From assembly GCF_017874535.1 (NCBI RefSeq), contig NZ_JAGGLS010000003.1:62001-126000 (forward strand): 64,000 nt of DNA, written 5' to 3'. Shown here one piece after another: positions 8,551 through 20,253 of this stretch; the stretch's first letter is position 1, and each line of letters opens with the position of its first letter. The stretch is from Anaerococcus nagyae (GTDB taxonomy: Bacteria; Bacillota; Clostridia; Tissierellales; Peptoniphilaceae). The translations under genes were made by a program, and so were the position numbers. The notes under the pieces are model-generated. The model was not told where the DNA came from. It was given only the letters and a program-made list of their open reading frames with translations, and did no database searches.

Positions 8551-9858
8551 ATGAACAAAGAATTTTCATCTAAACTAGGACTTATTCTTTCTGCAGTAGG
8601 TTCTGCAGTGGGAATGGCAAATATATGGGGTTTTCCTTATAAATTTCAATCAGGTGGTCTAGTTTTTTTAATATTTTACATATTATTTTCAGTAATTTTT
8701 TCTGTAGTTGGCTTATCTTCCGAATTTGCTATAGGAAGACTTGCCAAAACTGGTACATTGGGGGCTTATGAATATTCATATAAGACCCGTAATCAAAATA
8801 CCAAGATAGGAAGAGTTGTAGGTTTTATTCCCTTGATGGGTACATTTCTAATAGCTATTGGCTATTCAGTAATTGTTGCTTATGTACTAAAGGGTTTTAT
8901 AGATTCACTTACAGGAGAAATATTTACCCAACAATCACAAGCTTGGTTTGATAGTTTTGCAAGTGTTCCTCACTCAGTCATACCTTATCATGCTATTATA
9001 ATTATAATTACTATACTAACATGTTTTGGAGGAGCATCATCAATTGAGAAGACTAATAAAATAATGATGCCTACTTTTTTTGTCTTATTTTTAATACTAG
9101 CTATTAAGGTAGGCTCATTGCCTAATTCTATAGAAGGTTACAAGAATATGTTTCTATACGACCCAAAGACTCTAAATATGAAGACTATATTGGACTCTAT
9201 GGGACAAGCATTCTTTTCCCTATCTATTACAGGATCAGGCATGATAGTAGTTGGTTCATATATTAGCAAAGATGAGGATATAGTTAGCTCATCTATACAA
9301 ACAGGTATTTTTGATACATTAGCTGGCTTGATATCATCATTTGTTATAATTCCAGCCGTAAGTGTTTTTGCTATGAAAGAAGTAGGTGGACCATCATTAC
9401 TATTTGTAACCCTCCCTACTATTTTAAATAACATAAAATTTGGTAGAATTTTTGCCATACTATTATATCTAGCGGTAGTATTCGCAGGTATATCCTCTCT
9501 ACAAAATATGCTAGAGGTTATGGCAGAATCAATCACAAATAGATACAGACATTTATCTAGAAAGGCAGTATTTATAGTACTAGGATTAGCAGTGTTTTTG
9601 CTAGGTATTAATTTAGAAACAATTGATAAGTTTGGACCTTACATGGATATAATTTCCATATATATCATTCCAATAGGCGCATCTATTGGTGCTATAACTT
9701 GGTTTTATGTACTTAAAAAAGACCTACTATTAAAAGAGATCAATCTTAATAGTAAACATAAATATAAAGAAAGATGGTATAGACTTGGGAAATATGTATA
9801 TGTGCCTATATCTATACTTCTAACTCTACTAGCACTTATATTTAAAATATCATTTTAA
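8551..9858 (+). CDS. Sodium-dependent amino acid/neurotransmitter-type transporter (NSS family)
   Basis: Polytopic membrane symporter that takes up an amino acid with Na+. It is 435 residues, within the usual range for bacterial 11-12 helix NSS proteins (LeuT/MhsT type). The signature first helix GSAVGMANIWGFPY (about residues 16-29) contains the unwound Na+/substrate-binding region. Further hydrophobic helices run to the C-terminus and end in ALIFKISF. The substrate cannot be read from sequence; aromatic or branched amino acids are typical. It has its own promoter, and the next gene (ldh) has a separate -10, so it is probably monocistronic. Confidence 0.9.
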   Translation: MNKEFSSKLGLILSAVGSAVGMANIWGFPYKFQSGGLVFLIFYILFSVIFSVVGLSSEFAIGRLAKTGTLGAYEYSYKTRNQNTKIGRVVGFIPLMGTFLIAIGYSVIVAYVLKGFIDSLTGEIFTQQSQAWFDSFASVPHSVIPYHAIIIIITILTCFGGASSIEKTNKIMMPTFFVLFLILAIKVGSLPNSIEGYKNMFLYDPKTLNMKTILDSMGQAFFSLSITGSGMIVVGSYISKDEDIVSSSIQTGIFDTLAGLISSFVIIPAVSVFAMKEVGGPSLLFVTLPTILNNIKFGRIFAILLYLAVVFAGISSLQNMLEVMAESITNRYRHLSRKAVFIVLGLAVFLLGINLETIDKFGPYMDIISIYIIPIGASIGAITWFYVLKKDLLLKEINLNSKHKYKERWYRLGKYVYVPISILLTLLALIFKISF

Positions 9859-9893
9859 TTTAAGATAATACTTACTAATTCATAGTAATTCAG

Positions 9894-9921
9894 TATAATA
9901 TACTTGTAAGTTAATTTAACT
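9894..9921 (+). promoter_or_regulatory. ldh -10 element and overlapping palindrome
   Basis: -10 TATAAT is at 9894-9899. The 13-bp palindrome AGTTAATTTAACT (9909-9921) sits at the expected transcription start and directly before the TAAGGAG ribosome site. This is a plausible operator; its identity is not known. No convincing -35. Confidence 0.45.
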
Positions 9922-9934
9922 ATAAGGAGTTATT

Positions 9935-10873
9935 ATGAAAGATAGTAAAATTATTTTAATAGGTGATGGTGCAGTAGGTTCATCATTTGCTTATGCTTCA
10001 ACAATCTTGGGCGTAGGACGTGAGCTAGGCATCATTGATATAAACGAAAAAAAGGTCGAAGGAGAAGTTATGGATCTATCAGATGCTATAAGTTTTACTT
10101 CGCCTAAATATATATACAAGGCAAGCTACAGTGACTGCAAAGATGCAGAAGTAGTTGTAATTACGGCAGGACTTGCTCAAAAAGCTGGAGAGACTAGATT
10201 GGATCTTGTAGAAAAAAATTTAGCTATTTTCAAAGGTATGATAAAAAATGTAGTAGCAAGTGGTTTTGATGGCATATTTGTAGTTGCGACCAATCCTGTA
10301 GATGTTCTTAGCTATGCAACATGGAAATATTCAGGATTTCCAGCTAGTAAAATTATAGGAACTGGTACTACCTTAGATTCCTCAAGATTTAAAAAGGAAA
10401 TTGCAGGATTAATAGGCATAGATCCAAGGAGTGTAGATGCCTTTATACTTGGAGAACACGGAGATACTGAATTCCCAGTGTGGTCTCATACAAATATAGG
10501 TGGACTTCCAATCTATGAATGGGTAAAAAGTCAAAGTGAGATAGATGAGATGGCACTACTAGATACCTTTGAAAAATCCAAAAATGCTGCTTATGAAATA
10601 ATCGAGAAGAAGGGAGCAACATTTTATGGTATAGGTATGGCTATAACAAGGCTAGTAAAAGCTATTATAAATGATGAAAACTCCGTGTATTCAACATCTT
10701 CATATCTATATGGTGAATATGGAGTCAAGGATTTATATGTTGGTGTTCCTACAGTTATAGGAAAAGATGGAGCTAAATGGGTTATAGAAGTTCCATTAAC
10801 TGATACAGAAAAAGAGAGAATGGATGAGTCAACGAGACTTCTTAAGGAGATAATAGGTAAAAGTAATTTATAA
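9935..10873 (+). CDS. ldh: L-lactate dehydrogenase
   Basis: Reduces pyruvate to L-lactate with NADH, regenerating NAD+ in fermentation. It is 312 residues from ATG with TAAGGAG upstream. The Rossmann fold opens with IGDGAVGSSFA (about residues 9-19). The substrate-specificity loop reads AQKAGETRLDL, whose Gln marks lactate rather than malate dehydrogenase; malate enzymes carry Arg there. The active-site loop GEHGDTEFP has catalytic His near 175. The stop codon overlaps the next ATG by one base (TAATG), so the following HAD gene is translationally coupled. A palindrome at the transcription start suggests repressor control. Confidence 0.96.
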   Translation: MKDSKIILIGDGAVGSSFAYASTILGVGRELGIIDINEKKVEGEVMDLSDAISFTSPKYIYKASYSDCKDAEVVVITAGLAQKAGETRLDLVEKNLAIFKGMIKNVVASGFDGIFVVATNPVDVLSYATWKYSGFPASKIIGTGTTLDSSRFKKEIAGLIGIDPRSVDAFILGEHGDTEFPVWSHTNIGGLPIYEWVKSQSEIDEMALLDTFEKSKNAAYEIIEKKGATFYGIGMAITRLVKAIINDENSVYSTSSYLYGEYGVKDLYVGVPTVIGKDGAKWVIEVPLTDTEKERMDESTRLLKEIIGKSNL

Positions 10874-11577
10874 TGATTAAATATATATTATGGGATATAG
10901 ATAATACATTACTAAGCTTTGACTTAGCAGAAAAAGCCGCTATGACTAATGGATTTTCTAAATTTAATTTAGATATAAAAGATGATAATGCACTAGCAGC
11001 TTATAAAGTAATTAATGATAAATATTGGAAGAGATTAGAGCGAGGAGAGATGACTCGCAAGCAAATACTAGGAGATAGATTTAGGGAGTTTTTCGATTTC
11101 TACAATATCAACTATGATGATCAAATGATAGATGACTTTAATCTATACTTTCAACAAGAAGTAGGTAGACAAATATTCTTTAATGACAAAGCTTGGGATA
11201 CTGTAGGATATCTAAATAAAGATTATGACCAATATGCAGTAACCAATGGATCAAAGATTGCCCAAGATGCTAAGGTAGTTAATTCTGGATTAGATAAGAT
11301 ATTTAAGAAAGTCTTCATATCTGAAAATTTAGGCTATGATAAACCATATAAAGAATTTTTTGATCTAGTATTTGAATATATAGGATCAAGTAAAAGAGAT
11401 GAATATATACTAATAGGAGATTCTCTAACATCAGATATGCGTGGAGCTAATAATGCTGGCATAAAAAATATTTGGTACAATCCACACGCAAAGAAAAATC
11501 ACCTAGACGTAAAACTAGACTACACCATTCATACTTTAGATCAAGTTCCAGAAATATTGAAAAAAATAAATGGCTAG
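10873..11577 (+). CDS. HAD-family nucleotidase (YjjG-like)
   Basis: Haloacid-dehalogenase-fold phosphatase, probably a house-cleaning pyrimidine nucleoside monophosphatase like YjjG. It is 234 residues. Motif I is DIDNT (residues 8-12, both Asp present), motif II is around AVTNGS, and motif IV is LIGDSLTSDMRGANNAG, which binds Mg2+. The Leu-rich cap after motif I (LLSFDLAEKAAM) and the overall length fit the YjjG/PynA type. It overlaps ldh by one base. Substrate is inferred from family resemblance. Confidence 0.88.
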   Translation: MIKYILWDIDNTLLSFDLAEKAAMTNGFSKFNLDIKDDNALAAYKVINDKYWKRLERGEMTRKQILGDRFREFFDFYNINYDDQMIDDFNLYFQQEVGRQIFFNDKAWDTVGYLNKDYDQYAVTNGSKIAQDAKVVNSGLDKIFKKVFISENLGYDKPYKEFFDLVFEYIGSSKRDEYILIGDSLTSDMRGANNAGIKNIWYNPHAKKNHLDVKLDYTIHTLDQVPEILKKING

Positions 11578-11736
11578 TAAAGAAGAAAGAAAAGAGTTTT
11601 TAGGAATATTAGACCAGTATAAGATGCTAAGCTAGATAAAAGTGTTCCTTTAAACTACTTAAAAGACTTATTAGAAAAATATCCCAACGACTATCTAGAA
11701 AATTCAACAATATTTAAAGAGCAAACTCAAGATTAA
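11570..11736 (+). pseudogene. Frameshifted micro-gene (about 55 codons)
   Basis: ATG 11570 overlaps the HAD stop. It reads MASKEERKEFLGILDQYK and then hits TAG at 11633. Restoring one A in the AA run at 11621-11622 joins it to a second frame (DAKLDKSVPLNYLKDLLEK... ending EQTQD at 11733, stop TAA 11734-11736). The joined product would be a 55-residue charged helical protein. Both halves have the amino acid style of real coding sequence. It may be a true single-base deletion, an assembly error in a homopolymer, or a recoding site. I do not recognise the family. Confidence 0.55.
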
Positions 11737-11752
11737 CAGAGTTTGCTTTTTT
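11721..11752 (+). terminator. Terminator after the ldh-HAD transcript
   Basis: GCAAACTC (11721-11728) pairs with GAGTTTGC (11739-11746), followed by TTTTTT. It overlaps the end of the micro-gene. Confidence 0.88.
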
Positions 11753-11881
11753 ATATTTATCATATATTATAATATAACTTTTAAAATGGATAATAGTCAA
11801 CGAAAATATTAATTTTTATCCAAGCAATTCAACCGAACAAAAGTGAGTGGAGATACTTCTTTAGGGGTTATTTTATAGGGA

Positions 11882-11910
11882 TTTATTAAACAATATCACT
11901 TTGGTATACT
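11882..11910 (+). promoter_or_regulatory. Extended -10 promoter of the OYE gene
   Basis: TGG precedes TATACT (11905-11910). The -35 region TTTATT (11882-11887) is weak. The remaining 11737-11881 region is AT-rich and I see no gene in it. Confidence 0.4.
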
Positions 11911-11980
11911 CATATTATAAGAAATTAAATAGCAATTTACTAAACCAATATTGATATAGAAAATGAAAATAGAGGTATAG

Positions 11981-12976
11981 ATGAAATTATCTGAAGAAAT
12001 AAAAACTAAAAATATAAGTTTTAAAAATAGAATTATTATGCCGCCTATGGCAACCTCAAAAGCTGATGACATGGGTCATGTTTCTGATGACCTACTTGAT
12101 TATTATCAAGAAAAAACTAGTAATAAGCTCTTTTCCACAGTTATAGTAGAACATAACTTTGTTGATCCTATTGGCAAAGCAAGTCATAATCAAGTATCAA
12201 TAGCAGATGATTATTGTATTGATGGTCTAAAAAAACTTGCAGAAATTATTCAAAACAATGGAACACATGCAATAGTACAAATTTCTCATGCAGGTAGCTC
12301 TACAAATGAAGATGTCATAGGGCAAGGTCCAGTTGCTCCATCTAGAGTAAAAAATCCATCTAAAGAAAATGCTGCATTAGCAAGAGAGCTTAGCATTGAA
12401 GAAATAAAAGAAATAGAAGATAAATTTGTAAATGCAGCTTATCGTGCAAAAGAAGCTGGCTTTGTTGGAGTTGAGATCCACTCTGCTCATGGATATCTAC
12501 TAAATCAATTCTTATCACCACTTACTAATAAGAGAGCTGACGAATATGGTGGAGATGTTGAGGGAAGAATTAGAATTCATCTAGAAATAATAAAAAAAAT
12601 TAAACAAAAAGTTGGCGAGGATTATCCAATATTTTTAAGATTAGGTGCAGGCGATAATATGGACGGCGGATTATCACAAGAAGACTCAGTTTATGCAGCT
12701 AAGGCATTTGAAAAAGCCGGAGTAGATGTATTAGATATTTCTGGAGGAATGTGTATGTTTCTTATTGACGATAAATCTGCAGGATTCTTTGACTTTTTAT
12801 CCAAACCTATCTATGATGCAGTAGAAGTTCCAGTTATATTAACAGGTGGAGTTAAGGCTGGTAATGACGTAGAAGACATTTTAAATCGCAATGTATGTGA
12901 TTTAGTTGGAGTAGGAAGATCAGTTTTTAAAGACTCAAATTGGATGGAAAAAGAAATAAAACCACTTATATATTAA
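11981..12976 (+). CDS. NADH:flavin oxidoreductase, old yellow enzyme family
   Basis: FMN-dependent TIM-barrel reductase of electron-poor alkenes or enoates. It is 331 residues, the single-domain size; it lacks the C-terminal 4Fe-4S and FAD/NAD domains of larger 2,4-dienoyl-CoA reductases. The N-terminal NRIIMPPMAT (FMN site) and the HSAHGYLLNQFLSPLTN signature (near residue 167, with the substrate-binding His and Tyr) are followed by NKRADEYGG. The C-terminal phosphate-binding loop is TGGVKAGND and VGVGRSV. It is monocistronic, with a weak RBS (AGAGGT). The natural substrate is not deducible. Confidence 0.92.
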   Translation: MKLSEEIKTKNISFKNRIIMPPMATSKADDMGHVSDDLLDYYQEKTSNKLFSTVIVEHNFVDPIGKASHNQVSIADDYCIDGLKKLAEIIQNNGTHAIVQISHAGSSTNEDVIGQGPVAPSRVKNPSKENAALARELSIEEIKEIEDKFVNAAYRAKEAGFVGVEIHSAHGYLLNQFLSPLTNKRADEYGGDVEGRIRIHLEIIKKIKQKVGEDYPIFLRLGAGDNMDGGLSQEDSVYAAKAFEKAGVDVLDISGGMCMFLIDDKSAGFFDFLSKPIYDAVEVPVILTGGVKAGNDVEDILNRNVCDLVGVGRSVFKDSNWMEKEIKPLIY

Positions 12977-12998
12977 AATTAAAATTACACTACATCCA

Positions 12999-13270
12999 AT
13001 CTCGACTAAATAGGTGTAAGCGAAGGTATGGAGAGATCTCAGGAGATTTCTCCGCTCACTGCGTTCGGTCGAAATGGGTTATGATTTACCATCTCGACTA
13101 AATACGTGAAACGAATGCATGAAGAGATCCCATAAGACTTATCCATTTTGCTGCACTTCGTTCCGCTTCGGTCGAAATGTGCTATGATTTCCATCTCGAC
13201 TAAATGAGCGTAAGCGAATGCATGGAGAGATCTCTTTGGACTTCTCTGCTAACTACATTCGGTCTAAATA
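12999..13270 (+). repeat. Tandem palindromic repeat array A (three units)
   Basis: Three direct units begin ATCTCGACTAAA at 12999, 13091 and 13193, so the period is about 92-102 bp. Each ends near GGTCGAAATG (the third has GGTCTAAAT), and units are joined by a linker like GGTTATGATTTACC. Inside each unit GCGTAAGCGAATGCATGGAGA faces TTCTCCGCTCACTGCGTTCG, giving an imperfect long hairpin around GAGATCTC. No coding potential. The same family forms array B after the PTS operon, in the same orientation. Confidence 0.85.
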
Positions 13271-13531
13271 GTTAAGTTTATATTTTGTCAACAGTCTAAT
13301 CTCAGATTTTTTATTTCAACCAATAAATTATGATTAATAAAATAGTTATCAGGATATTCATTCTATTATAATATAGTTTATATAAGTATAAGTTCATAGT
13401 TAAAATTTGAAGTTCCAATTATAGCTGGATGATTACAATAAACTTCTCACAACAATTTACAAAAGTTTAAGGAAAATGTTTGTGTGGAGCTTTAAATCAG
13501 GTTATATATAATATTACTAAAGGGTGATGAT
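13271..13531 (+). other. AT-rich leader before the PTS operon
   Basis: There is no open reading frame of note. A TATAAT is at 13507-13512, 20 bp before the regulator ATG, without a good -35 at normal spacing. I find no clear catabolite (cre) site or antiterminator hairpin. Confidence 0.5.
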
Positions 13532-15415
13532 ATGATTGAAACTAGAACAAAAGAGATTTTTGATTATTTAACTTCAGACTACGAACTTCATAGTTCTGAA
13601 GAGATAGGCAAAGCTCTAGAACTCAGTTCTAAAACTGTTCAAAAGGAAATAAATATTTTAAACTCTTACATCAAAGATAAGGGGGCGATAATAAAATCTG
13701 AGTCTGGAAAAGGATATCAGTTTCTTATACTAGATGAGAATATGTTCAAAGATTTTTTAAGAAATCAATGGTTTAAGTACGCATATTTCCACCAAGAAAA
13801 TGCAAATAAGGATTTGAGGATTGAAAGTATTTTGAAGTTACTATTATTTTCCAACTCTTATATTAAGCAACAAGAAATTGCTGATATGTTTTATGTATCA
13901 CTTTCTCAAATAAACAAGGATATCAAAAAGGTTAGAGAGCTTCTTGAAGTTTACAATATAAGATTGATTAGTAAACCTTATTATGGAATGAAAGTAGCTG
14001 GAGATGAAAAAGATATAAGGCTTGCAATTAGAAATGAAATTGGAGAAGATCCAGAAATTTTTAGAAATGATGAGGAAAAAGAATTATTTATAAGAATACA
14101 AGAAATTATAGATGACATAAAATTTCCTGAATCATTTTATATAACATATGCAAACTTTAAAAATCTAGTAGTCCATATTTATATATCAATACTTAGAATA
14201 AGGGAAGGTCAGTATATAGAACTTACTGATGATTTATCTCAAAGAGTTGTAACTTATGAAGAATTTAACATAGCGAATTTAGTAGTATCAGAGCTTAATG
14301 AAAAGCTTGATATAGAATTTCCGCAAGACGAGATTCTTTATCTAACTATGCACTTGATAACAAAGAACTCAGTGACAAACTTTGAAAAAGTTTCGCCAGA
14401 AATATCTGAATTAGCTCAGATTATGATAGATGAGATATATAAAGTTACTAAATATGACTTTAGATCAAATATAGATTTATTCTTTGCGCTTTCTCTGCAT
14501 TTGGGTCCACTTATAGAACGTATAAGGTATGGATTAACTATGAAAAATCCTATACTTAAGGATATCAAAGACAATCAGGTTGCTTTTATGCTTGCAACAA
14601 TTGCAGCAAGTCCTATAAATATTAGATATCACACAAGACTAAGTGATGATGAGGTTGGTTATCTAGCACTTCATATCGCTAGTGCTATGGATAACAATTA
14701 TAAGCAAAAAAGGGATATTTTAGTAGTTTGTGGTTCAGGAAATTCATCAGCTCAGATGATGAAAGCACAAATAGAAAAAAAATATAAAGAAGAGATCAAT
14801 ACATTAACACTTACAGATTTAAGTAATATCGACCTATATAACCTAGATAAATTTGATTTTATAGTTTCTTCAGTAGATATAAAGAGTAATACTAAAACTC
14901 CTATAGTGTATGTAGATATAATTTTTAAACAAAAAGATTTCGATAATATAGATGACATCATAAATGTAGATGCTATGGATGAAATCAACAAAATATTTAA
15001 AAATTCCATATTCATAAAAGATGTAGAGGTAAATGATATGGACCACGCCTTAGATATACTATCAGAACTTGCAAGTAAAGACCTTGACATAAGTAAAGAA
15101 AATATAAAAAAACAATATAAAAAACGTGAAAAAATGGCTTTTACATCCTATAAAAATGTAGCAGTCCCACATATTTTAAAACAGGTTGATACAGAAAGTT
15201 TTTCTATAATCTTAATCCCCCAAAAAAGTGTCAAGTGGAATGACGATGATGTGAAGTTAATATATTCACTTTTTGTTGGAAAAGAAATAGGAGATATGAG
15301 CTTTTACTATGAAAAGTTATCTGAATTTTTAAATGATGATATTTTGATAGAAAAAGCTTGCAATAGTAAAGATAAAGTTGAATTTATGAATGTTTTTTTA
15401 GGAGGGAATAAATAA
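13532..15415 (+). CDS. PRD-domain transcriptional activator (LicR/BglG-like) with EIIB- and EIIA-like domains
   Basis: Sugar-responsive activator of the adjacent PTS operon, controlled by PTS phosphorylation. It is 627 residues. Two N-terminal HTH segments (about 1-170, including SSEEIGKALELSSKTVQKEI) precede two PRD domains (about 180-395) with conserved His in VVHIYIS, YLTMHLI, LSLHLGPL and YLALHIA. An EIIB-like domain has Cys near 400 (VVCGSGNSS). A C-terminal EIIA-like domain has the phosphorylatable His near 547 (AVPHIL). The DNA-binding N-terminus distinguishes it from RNA-binding BglG antiterminators. It is the first gene of the operon and EIIA follows after 2 nt. RBS AGGGTGATG. Confidence 0.92.
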   Translation: MIETRTKEIFDYLTSDYELHSSEEIGKALELSSKTVQKEINILNSYIKDKGAIIKSESGKGYQFLILDENMFKDFLRNQWFKYAYFHQENANKDLRIESILKLLLFSNSYIKQQEIADMFYVSLSQINKDIKKVRELLEVYNIRLISKPYYGMKVAGDEKDIRLAIRNEIGEDPEIFRNDEEKELFIRIQEIIDDIKFPESFYITYANFKNLVVHIYISILRIREGQYIELTDDLSQRVVTYEEFNIANLVVSELNEKLDIEFPQDEILYLTMHLITKNSVTNFEKVSPEISELAQIMIDEIYKVTKYDFRSNIDLFFALSLHLGPLIERIRYGLTMKNPILKDIKDNQVAFMLATIAASPINIRYHTRLSDDEVGYLALHIASAMDNNYKQKRDILVVCGSGNSSAQMMKAQIEKKYKEEINTLTLTDLSNIDLYNLDKFDFIVSSVDIKSNTKTPIVYVDIIFKQKDFDNIDDIINVDAMDEINKIFKNSIFIKDVEVNDMDHALDILSELASKDLDISKENIKKQYKKREKMAFTSYKNVAVPHILKQVDTESFSIILIPQKSVKWNDDDVKLIYSLFVGKEIGDMSFYYEKLSEFLNDDILIEKACNSKDKVEFMNVFLGGNK

Positions 15416-15417
15416 GA

Positions 15418-15747
15418 ATGGATAATGAACAGATTTACGAAACTGCTTTTAAAATAATTGTCCACGCGGGAGAATCCAGATCGCTTTCAAGTGAAGCAAT
15501 GGATGCAATAGAAAATTGTAAATTTGATAAAGCTAACGAACTTTTAGATAAAGCAAATCAAGAATTTTTACAATGTCACAAGATACAAACAGATTTGTTA
15601 ACAGCAGAAGCTAATGGAGAAAGTAGTGAAGTTAATATAATATTAGTTCACTCACAAGATCACTTAACAATGGCAACAATGGCTATGGATAATGCAAAAA
15701 GATTTATGAATGTATATAAGAAATTAGAAAAATTGGAGGAGAAATAA
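15418..15747 (+). CDS. PTS lactose/cellobiose-type EIIA
   Basis: Cytoplasmic phosphocarrier that passes phosphate from HPr to EIIB for beta-glucoside uptake. It is 109 residues, all helical, the usual length of the trimeric EIIA of the Lac family. The phosphorylated His is residue 78 in VHSQDHLT. The AGESRSLSSEAMDA segment is typical of cellobiose/chitobiose EIIA. It lies between the regulator and EIIB with 1-2 nt gaps, behind AGGAGGG, so it belongs to one operon. Whether the sugar is cellobiose, gentiobiose or an aryl-glucoside cannot be decided. Confidence 0.95.
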   Translation: MDNEQIYETAFKIIVHAGESRSLSSEAMDAIENCKFDKANELLDKANQEFLQCHKIQTDLLTAEANGESSEVNIILVHSQDHLTMATMAMDNAKRFMNVYKKLEKLEEK

Positions 15748-15748
15748 T

Positions 15749-16066
15749 ATGAAAAAAGTAATGATTTTATGTAATGCAGGTATGAGTAGTTCTATTATGG
15801 CAAAAAAAGCCAGCGAATATTTATCAAAAGAAGGTCGTGATATACATGTAGAGGCTTCTACAACTGCAAATGCAAATGATATTTTTGAAGATCCTGAATA
15901 CGATATGATTCTCGTAAGTCCACAAGTAAGAATGTTATTTAATGAATATAGTCAAAAAGCCCAAGAAAATAATAAAAAAATTGCCCAATTACCTTTTGAT
16001 GCTTATTCACCTACTTCTTCTGGTGTTTCAAAAATGGCAGCTATAATTCTTGAACAATTAGCTTAG
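15749..16066 (+). CDS. PTS lactose/cellobiose-type EIIB
   Basis: Phosphorylates the incoming disaccharide at EIIC. It is 105 residues. The phospho-Cys is residue 8 in MILCNAGMSSSIMAKK, the P-loop-like signature of the family. The fold ends with the usual SVSKMAAIIL-like helix (here GVSKMAAIILEQL). RBS GGAGGAG lies directly upstream. Separate EIIA, EIIB and EIIC polypeptides match cellobiose/lichenan systems of Firmicutes. Confidence 0.95.
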   Translation: MKKVMILCNAGMSSSIMAKKASEYLSKEGRDIHVEASTTANANDIFEDPEYDMILVSPQVRMLFNEYSQKAQENNKKIAQLPFDAYSPTSSGVSKMAAIILEQLA

Positions 16067-16076
16067 GAGCTAAGAT

Positions 16077-17423
16077 ATGAATAAATTTTTATGGGGTAAC
16101 TCCACATCATCAATGCAGACAGAAGGAGCCTACAAAGAAGGTGGAAAAGGTCCATCTGTTTACGATATAAGAGAAGCTAATGCAGATAAGAGTGACTGGA
16201 AAGTTGCTATAGACGAATATCACAGATATGAAGAAGATATAAATCTAATGTCAGAGATGGGCATGAATTGTTACAGATTTCAAATATCTCGGTCTCGAAT
16301 ATTTCCTGAAGGAGAAGGAAAAGTAAACGAAGAAGGTTTGAAATTTTATGAAAATCTTATAGATACTTTAATAAAATATGATATAGAACCAATGATTTGT
16401 TTATACCATTTTGATATGCCGCTTGCTTTATATAAAAAGTATGATGGATTTTCAAGTAGACAAGTAACAAAAGAGTTTGTGAAATATGGTAAATTGATAG
16501 TAGATAGATTTCATGAAAAGGTTAAATATTGGATTACTTTTAATGAGCATAATCTTTACCCTATGGATATGGGTTTTATGATAGGGGGAAGTAAAAAAGA
16601 ACATAACTTAGAAAATATTTATAATATACAGCACTATACACTCTTAGCTCACGCAAAAATTGCAAATTATATACATGATAACTATGAGGATTTACAAATA
16701 GGTGGCATGTTAGCTTACTCTCCGTATTACCCTGCTTCATCAAATCCAGATGATGTATTATTGGCTGATCAATATGATAGATTTTTAAATAAGCTTTACC
16801 TAGATGTATTTAGTGGTCGAAGCTATCCTAGATTCTTTTTAAATTACTTGGATAAAAATAGAATTAATATAGACATTAATAAAGAAGACTTGGAAGAATT
16901 TGATAAGTTATATAGCGATTTTATGTCATTTAGTTATTATCAATCTCAAACAGTAAAAGCGAATGGAGAAGAGTTTAATACGCTAAAACTGAATCAAATT
17001 ATTGATAATGTGTACCTTGATAGAAGTGAGTGGAATTGGGAAATTGATCCAGTTGGACTTAGAATTTCTATGGAAAATATATTTGCAGATGGGAATGTTC
17101 CTGTCTTTATAATAGAAAATGGTATAGGTCTTAGAGAAGAATTATCTGAAGATGAGTTTATAGAAGATGATCAAAGAATTGACTACCATGATAGACATAT
17201 AAAGCAAATGAAAGAGGCCATGAGAGATGGTGTAGATTGTATAGGATATCTAGGATGGGGACTAATAGATATACTTTCTTCATCTGGAGATATGAATAAA
17301 AGATATGGAGCTGTTTATGTAAACAGAGACAATCATGATCTAAAAGACTTAAGAAGAATAAAGAAAAAGAGTTTTGATTTTTTTAAAACAGTATTTAAGC
17401 AAAATTTATTAGAGGAGATTTGA
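16077..17423 (+). CDS. GH1 family 6-phospho-beta-glucosidase (first copy)
   Basis: Hydrolyses the phosphorylated disaccharide to glucose and glucose 6-phosphate. It is 448 residues. The general acid/base Glu is near 157 (TFNEHN) and the nucleophile Glu near 347 (IIENGIG). It opens with FLWGNSTSSMQTEGAY, the usual GH1 start. The C-terminal phosphate-binding loop of 6-phospho enzymes is suggested by SSSGDMNKRYG. It lies between EIIB (10 nt gap) and EIIC (1 nt gap). It differs strongly from the second GH1 of this operon (18821), for example with NSTSSMQTEG instead of [10 protein letters not shown], so this is not a recent tandem duplication. Confidence 0.94.
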   Translation: MNKFLWGNSTSSMQTEGAYKEGGKGPSVYDIREANADKSDWKVAIDEYHRYEEDINLMSEMGMNCYRFQISRSRIFPEGEGKVNEEGLKFYENLIDTLIKYDIEPMICLYHFDMPLALYKKYDGFSSRQVTKEFVKYGKLIVDRFHEKVKYWITFNEHNLYPMDMGFMIGGSKKEHNLENIYNIQHYTLLAHAKIANYIHDNYEDLQIGGMLAYSPYYPASSNPDDVLLADQYDRFLNKLYLDVFSGRSYPRFFLNYLDKNRINIDINKEDLEEFDKLYSDFMSFSYYQSQTVKANGEEFNTLKLNQIIDNVYLDRSEWNWEIDPVGLRISMENIFADGNVPVFIIENGIGLREELSEDEFIEDDQRIDYHDRHIKQMKEAMRDGVDCIGYLGWGLIDILSSSGDMNKRYGAVYVNRDNHDLKDLRRIKKKSFDFFKTVFKQNLLEEI

Positions 17424-17424
17424 T

Positions 17425-20242
<2,818 letters not shown>

Positions 20243-20253
20243 TTAAGCTACAG

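Noticed and set aside
9138-9536. Minus-strand open frame of 132 codons
   Set aside because: Antisense to the NSS transporter with no ribosome site or promoter.
12999-13270. CRISPR array
   Set aside because: Units are ~92-102 bp, palindromic along most of their length and without unique spacers or cas genes.
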